Part shown: positions 3,500-5,627 of the stretch, one piece after another
Layout of the letters: every line of letters starts with the position of its first letter
Numbering within the stretch: the first letter of the stretch is position 1
Source of the DNA: JANWHZ01 sp041487535
GTDB taxonomy: Bacteria > Patescibacteriota > Saccharimonadia > Saccharimonadales > UBA4665
Direction: 5' to 3'
Assembly: GCA_041487535.1 (NCBI GenBank)
Contig: JBGPNM010000062.1
Location: forward strand, 1-5,627
Length of the DNA stretch: 5,627 bases
Notes under the pieces: generated by a model
Databases searched by the model: none
What the model was told of the DNA's origin: nothing
What the model saw: only the letters and a program-made list of their open reading frames with translations
Program-made: the position numbers and the translations under genes

Positions 3500-5627
3500 A
3501 TGGATAAATTTACGGAGGCGCATGAGGCATTGAATGACGCGCAGCGGGCCGCCGTTGATTATATCGACGGACCGTTGCTGGTGATTGCCGGGCCGGGAAC
3601 GGGGAAAACACAGCTGCTGAGCGCCCGGGTGGCGAATATTCTGCAGAAGACCGACACGCCAGCGCGTAATATCCTCTGTCTGACATTCACGGAAAGCGGC
3701 GCCGATAATATGCGCGAGCGCCTAAGCCAGTTTATCGGCCAAGCGGCGTATGACGTACAGATCAGCACGTACCACGCCTTCGGCGGCGACCTGATTCGCC
3801 GCTACCCGGAGTACTTTACCGAGACACGCCTGCAAAACCCGGTGGATGAGCTCGGACGGCGGCAGATCGTGGCCGAAATCGTGGAAGGCATGAGTTATAC
3901 CAACCCGCTCCGCCAAACGCGCCATCATCTGGAAGACCTTATCAGCACGATGAGCGAGGTGAAGCGGGCACTGCTCTCACCTGACGATCTGCGGCGCATC
4001 GCCGACCAAAATTTGACTTTTATCCGCACAGCCAGCCGGGAAATAGGCAAGCTGTTCGCCTCGTTTAACCGTATGCCGCCGCTCGCGAGTGCATTACCAT
4101 TATTCGAGCAAATGCTTGCACGGTGCGATCGTTACGCAAGCACCGCGCCGGCGAACGCGCGCTTCGGCACACTCGCCAACATCGCGCATACCTCACTAGA
4201 AGCAGCAATCGGCGAAGCAGCCGACAGCGGCAAAACCACGCCGCTGACCAGCTGGAAAAACGACTGGCTGGCCAAGGATGGCGACAACACCTTCATCTTT
4301 GCCGGCGAACTGGAAAGCAAACGCGTCCAGGCGTTAGCCGGTGCGCTGGAACAGTACCAAGCAGCCTTGGCCGTACGCGGCCTGTATGACTTCGATGACA
4401 TGATCATAAGAGCCGTCGCCGCACTCGAGCAGAACGATGATTTGCGTTTTACCTTGCAGGAACGCTACCTGTATATCCTGCTGGACGAATACCAGGACAC
4501 CAACGCTGCCCAGGCCAAGCTCGTACACTTGCTCACTGACAACCCCGTCAACGAAGGCCGGCCGAACATCATGGCCGTCGGCGATGACGATCAAGCCATT
4601 TATGCCTTTCAGGGCGCACAGTACTCGAACATGCTGGACTTTTACCAGGAGTACCGGGACGTGCGCGTCATCAACCTGACAGACAACTACCGCTCGCACG
4701 CCGACATTCTCCTGACCGCTCAGCACATCGCCGGGCAGATCCAGGAGCGACTGTATCATCGTTTTGACGACACCAGCAAAACGCTGTACGCCGCCAACCG
4801 TTCGCTGCCGCAGCGGGCGGTGATTACACGCCGCGAATTTTTAAGCGATATCGCCCAGGCTGATGCGGTCGCCAGGGAAGTCCGCTCGCTGATAGACCGC
4901 GGCACGCCGCCGCACGAAATCGCCATTCTGGCGCCGCGACACCGCCAGCTCGAATCACTGGTGCCATATTTGAACACGCTGGCCGTTCCGGTCCGCTACG
5001 AAAAACGCGAGAATATCCTGGAGGCCGCGGTTATCAAGCAGCTGCTGACCATGAGCCGGCTGGTCTTGGCGCTCCGCAGCGGTAACGAGACTACCGCCGA
5101 CCACCTATGGCCACAAGTGCTGAGCTATGACTTCTGGCACCTGCCTGTCAGCCAGATATGGGAAGTGTCGTGGCGCATCGCCGAAGAGCGGCAGCAGTCC
5201 CGTCACGCCTCCTGGAGCCGAACGTTATTGGCTGACGGCAAAACGTTCCGCATCCCGGCGCTGCTATTTCTGTCGCTCGCGGGCAAAGTAGAGCAGGAAA
5301 CGTGCGAGACTATGCTCGATTACCTAATCGGCTCACTCGCCACCGACACGAACGAAACGGATCTACCGAGCGTCTACTCACCCTTGCGGGCGCATTACAC
5401 GAGTGAAACTATGCGCCGTGAATATCCCGAGCTGTTCTATCAGACTATCTCGCACCTCACCGTGCTGCGCGCCCGGTTGCGCGACCACCAAGTTACCCGT
5501 GACAGCGCCTGCACGCTGCAGGATCTTATTGACTTTGTCGATATGTACGAGGCTGCAGATGAGCGGATGCTGAATACCAGCCCCTATAGCCAAGCGGACA
5601 GCGCGGTGCAGCTTATGACGGTCTACA
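3500..5627 (+). CDS. UvrD/PcrA-family superfamily 1A ATP-dependent DNA helicase, C-terminally cut by the window
   Basis: The visible 709 codons encode a 3'-5' DNA helicase/translocase of the kind used in excision repair and removal of stalled complexes. Motifs run in order: Q motif (LNDAQRAAV, 11-19), Walker A (AGPGTGKT, 30-37), Ia (LTFTESGADNMRERL, 61-75), Ib (ISTYHAFG, 88-95), II (LLDEYQDT, 327-334), III (VGDDDQAIYAFQGA, 360-373), IV (NLTDNYRS, 392-399), and the start of motif V (VQLMTVY, 703-709) at the window edge. Motifs Ib and II are about 235 residues apart, roughly 100 more than I recall for PcrA/UvrD, so domain 1B is enlarged. Motif V has Tyr709 where the family usually has His. The 2A/2B region (399-702) looks divergent. 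The missing C-terminus could hold motif VI and possibly a nuclease domain, which some AddA- and Adn-type relatives carry. The start is the first ATG, followed closely by the Q motif. Confidence 0.92.
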   Translation, partial: MDKFTEAHEALNDAQRAAVDYIDGPLLVIAGPGTGKTQLLSARVANILQKTDTPARNILCLTFTESGADNMRERLSQFIGQAAYDVQISTYHAFGGDLIRRYPEYFTETRLQNPVDELGRRQIVAEIVEGMSYTNPLRQTRHHLEDLISTMSEVKRALLSPDDLRRIADQNLTFIRTASREIGKLFASFNRMPPLASALPLFEQMLARCDRYASTAPANARFGTLANIAHTSLEAAIGEAADSGKTTPLTSWKNDWLAKDGDNTFIFAGELESKRVQALAGALEQYQAALAVRGLYDFDDMIIRAVAALEQNDDLRFTLQERYLYILLDEYQDTNAAQAKLVHLLTDNPVNEGRPNIMAVGDDDQAIYAFQGAQYSNMLDFYQEYRDVRVINLTDNYRSHADILLTAQHIAGQIQERLYHRFDDTSKTLYAANRSLPQRAVITRREFLSDIAQADAVAREVRSLIDRGTPPHEIAILAPRHRQLESLVPYLNTLAVPVRYEKRENILEAAVIKQLLTMSRLVLALRSGNETTADHLWPQVLSYDFWHLPVSQIWEVSWRIAEERQQSRHASWSRTLLADGKTFRIPALLFLSLAGKVEQETCETMLDYLIGSLATDTNETDLPSVYSPLRAHYTSETMRREYPELFYQTISHLTVLRARLRDHQVTRDSACTLQDLIDFVDMYEAADERMLNTSPYSQADSAVQLMTVY

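Noticed and set aside
4217..4240. SGKT-like sequence in the helicase 1B region (residues 243-246) as a second nucleotide-binding site
   Set aside because: It lacks the GxxxxGK[ST] pattern and a preceding hydrophobic strand; the real Walker A is at residues 30-37.
4132..5593. Minus-strand open frames opposite the helicase
   Set aside because: The plus strand carries all helicase motifs in order in one uninterrupted frame, so these are antisense shadows.
1..5627. Mobile element, CRISPR array, tRNA/rRNA, toxin-antitoxin or multi-gene defence system
   Set aside because: I found no transposase, terminal repeats, regularly spaced repeats, tRNA-like cloverleaf or adjacent toxin-antitoxin pair; the genes look like a compact chromosomal region.

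Overview
The window carries six protein genes and almost no non-coding space. It most resembles a compact genome from the Patescibacteria/CPR, probably Candidatus Saccharibacteria. That assignment is an inference. It rests on my recollection of the N-terminus of the FAD-oxidase gene at the left edge, on the UvrD-type helicase with an enlarged 1B region, on very short intergenic gaps and on several starts that look leaderless. No stop codon interrupts the long reading frames, so the standard genetic code fits (no sign of UGA recoding). A 16S, marker-gene or protein search would settle the taxonomy.

Layout, left to right. (1) Minus strand, 1-885: the 5' end of a GlcD-type FAD-dependent oxidase gene runs off the left edge. 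Upstream of it, 43 bp away on the same strand, is a lipoprotein gene (163-885) with a textbook lipobox and an SH3-like segment. (2) A divergent intergenic region of 126 bp (886-1011) holds a perfect 24-bp dyad and a consensus TATAAT. (3) Plus strand, 1012-2229: a type II NADH dehydrogenase-like flavoprotein. (4) Minus strand, 2226-2741: a small alpha/beta hydrolase whose stop codon overlaps that of the flavoprotein gene tail to tail. (5) A second divergent region of 112 bp (2742-2853). (6) Plus strand, 2854-3456: a NUDIX hydrolase. (7) Plus strand, 3500 to the right edge: a UvrD/PcrA-family superfamily 1A DNA helicase, cut by the window end inside motif V.

Two flavoproteins (the NDH-2-like enzyme and the FAD oxidase) flank the lipoprotein gene, so the left half has a redox theme. 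The right half holds nucleotide clean-up (NUDIX) and DNA repair (helicase). I see no mobile element, CRISPR array, tRNA or rRNA, and no convincing defence or other multi-gene novel system. The most useful observation is architectural: three genes have a -10-like hexamer ending 6-7 nt before the start codon. This points to leaderless transcripts and corrects two start sites that naive longest-frame annotation would place too far upstream. The other two complete genes have clear Shine-Dalgarno sequences.
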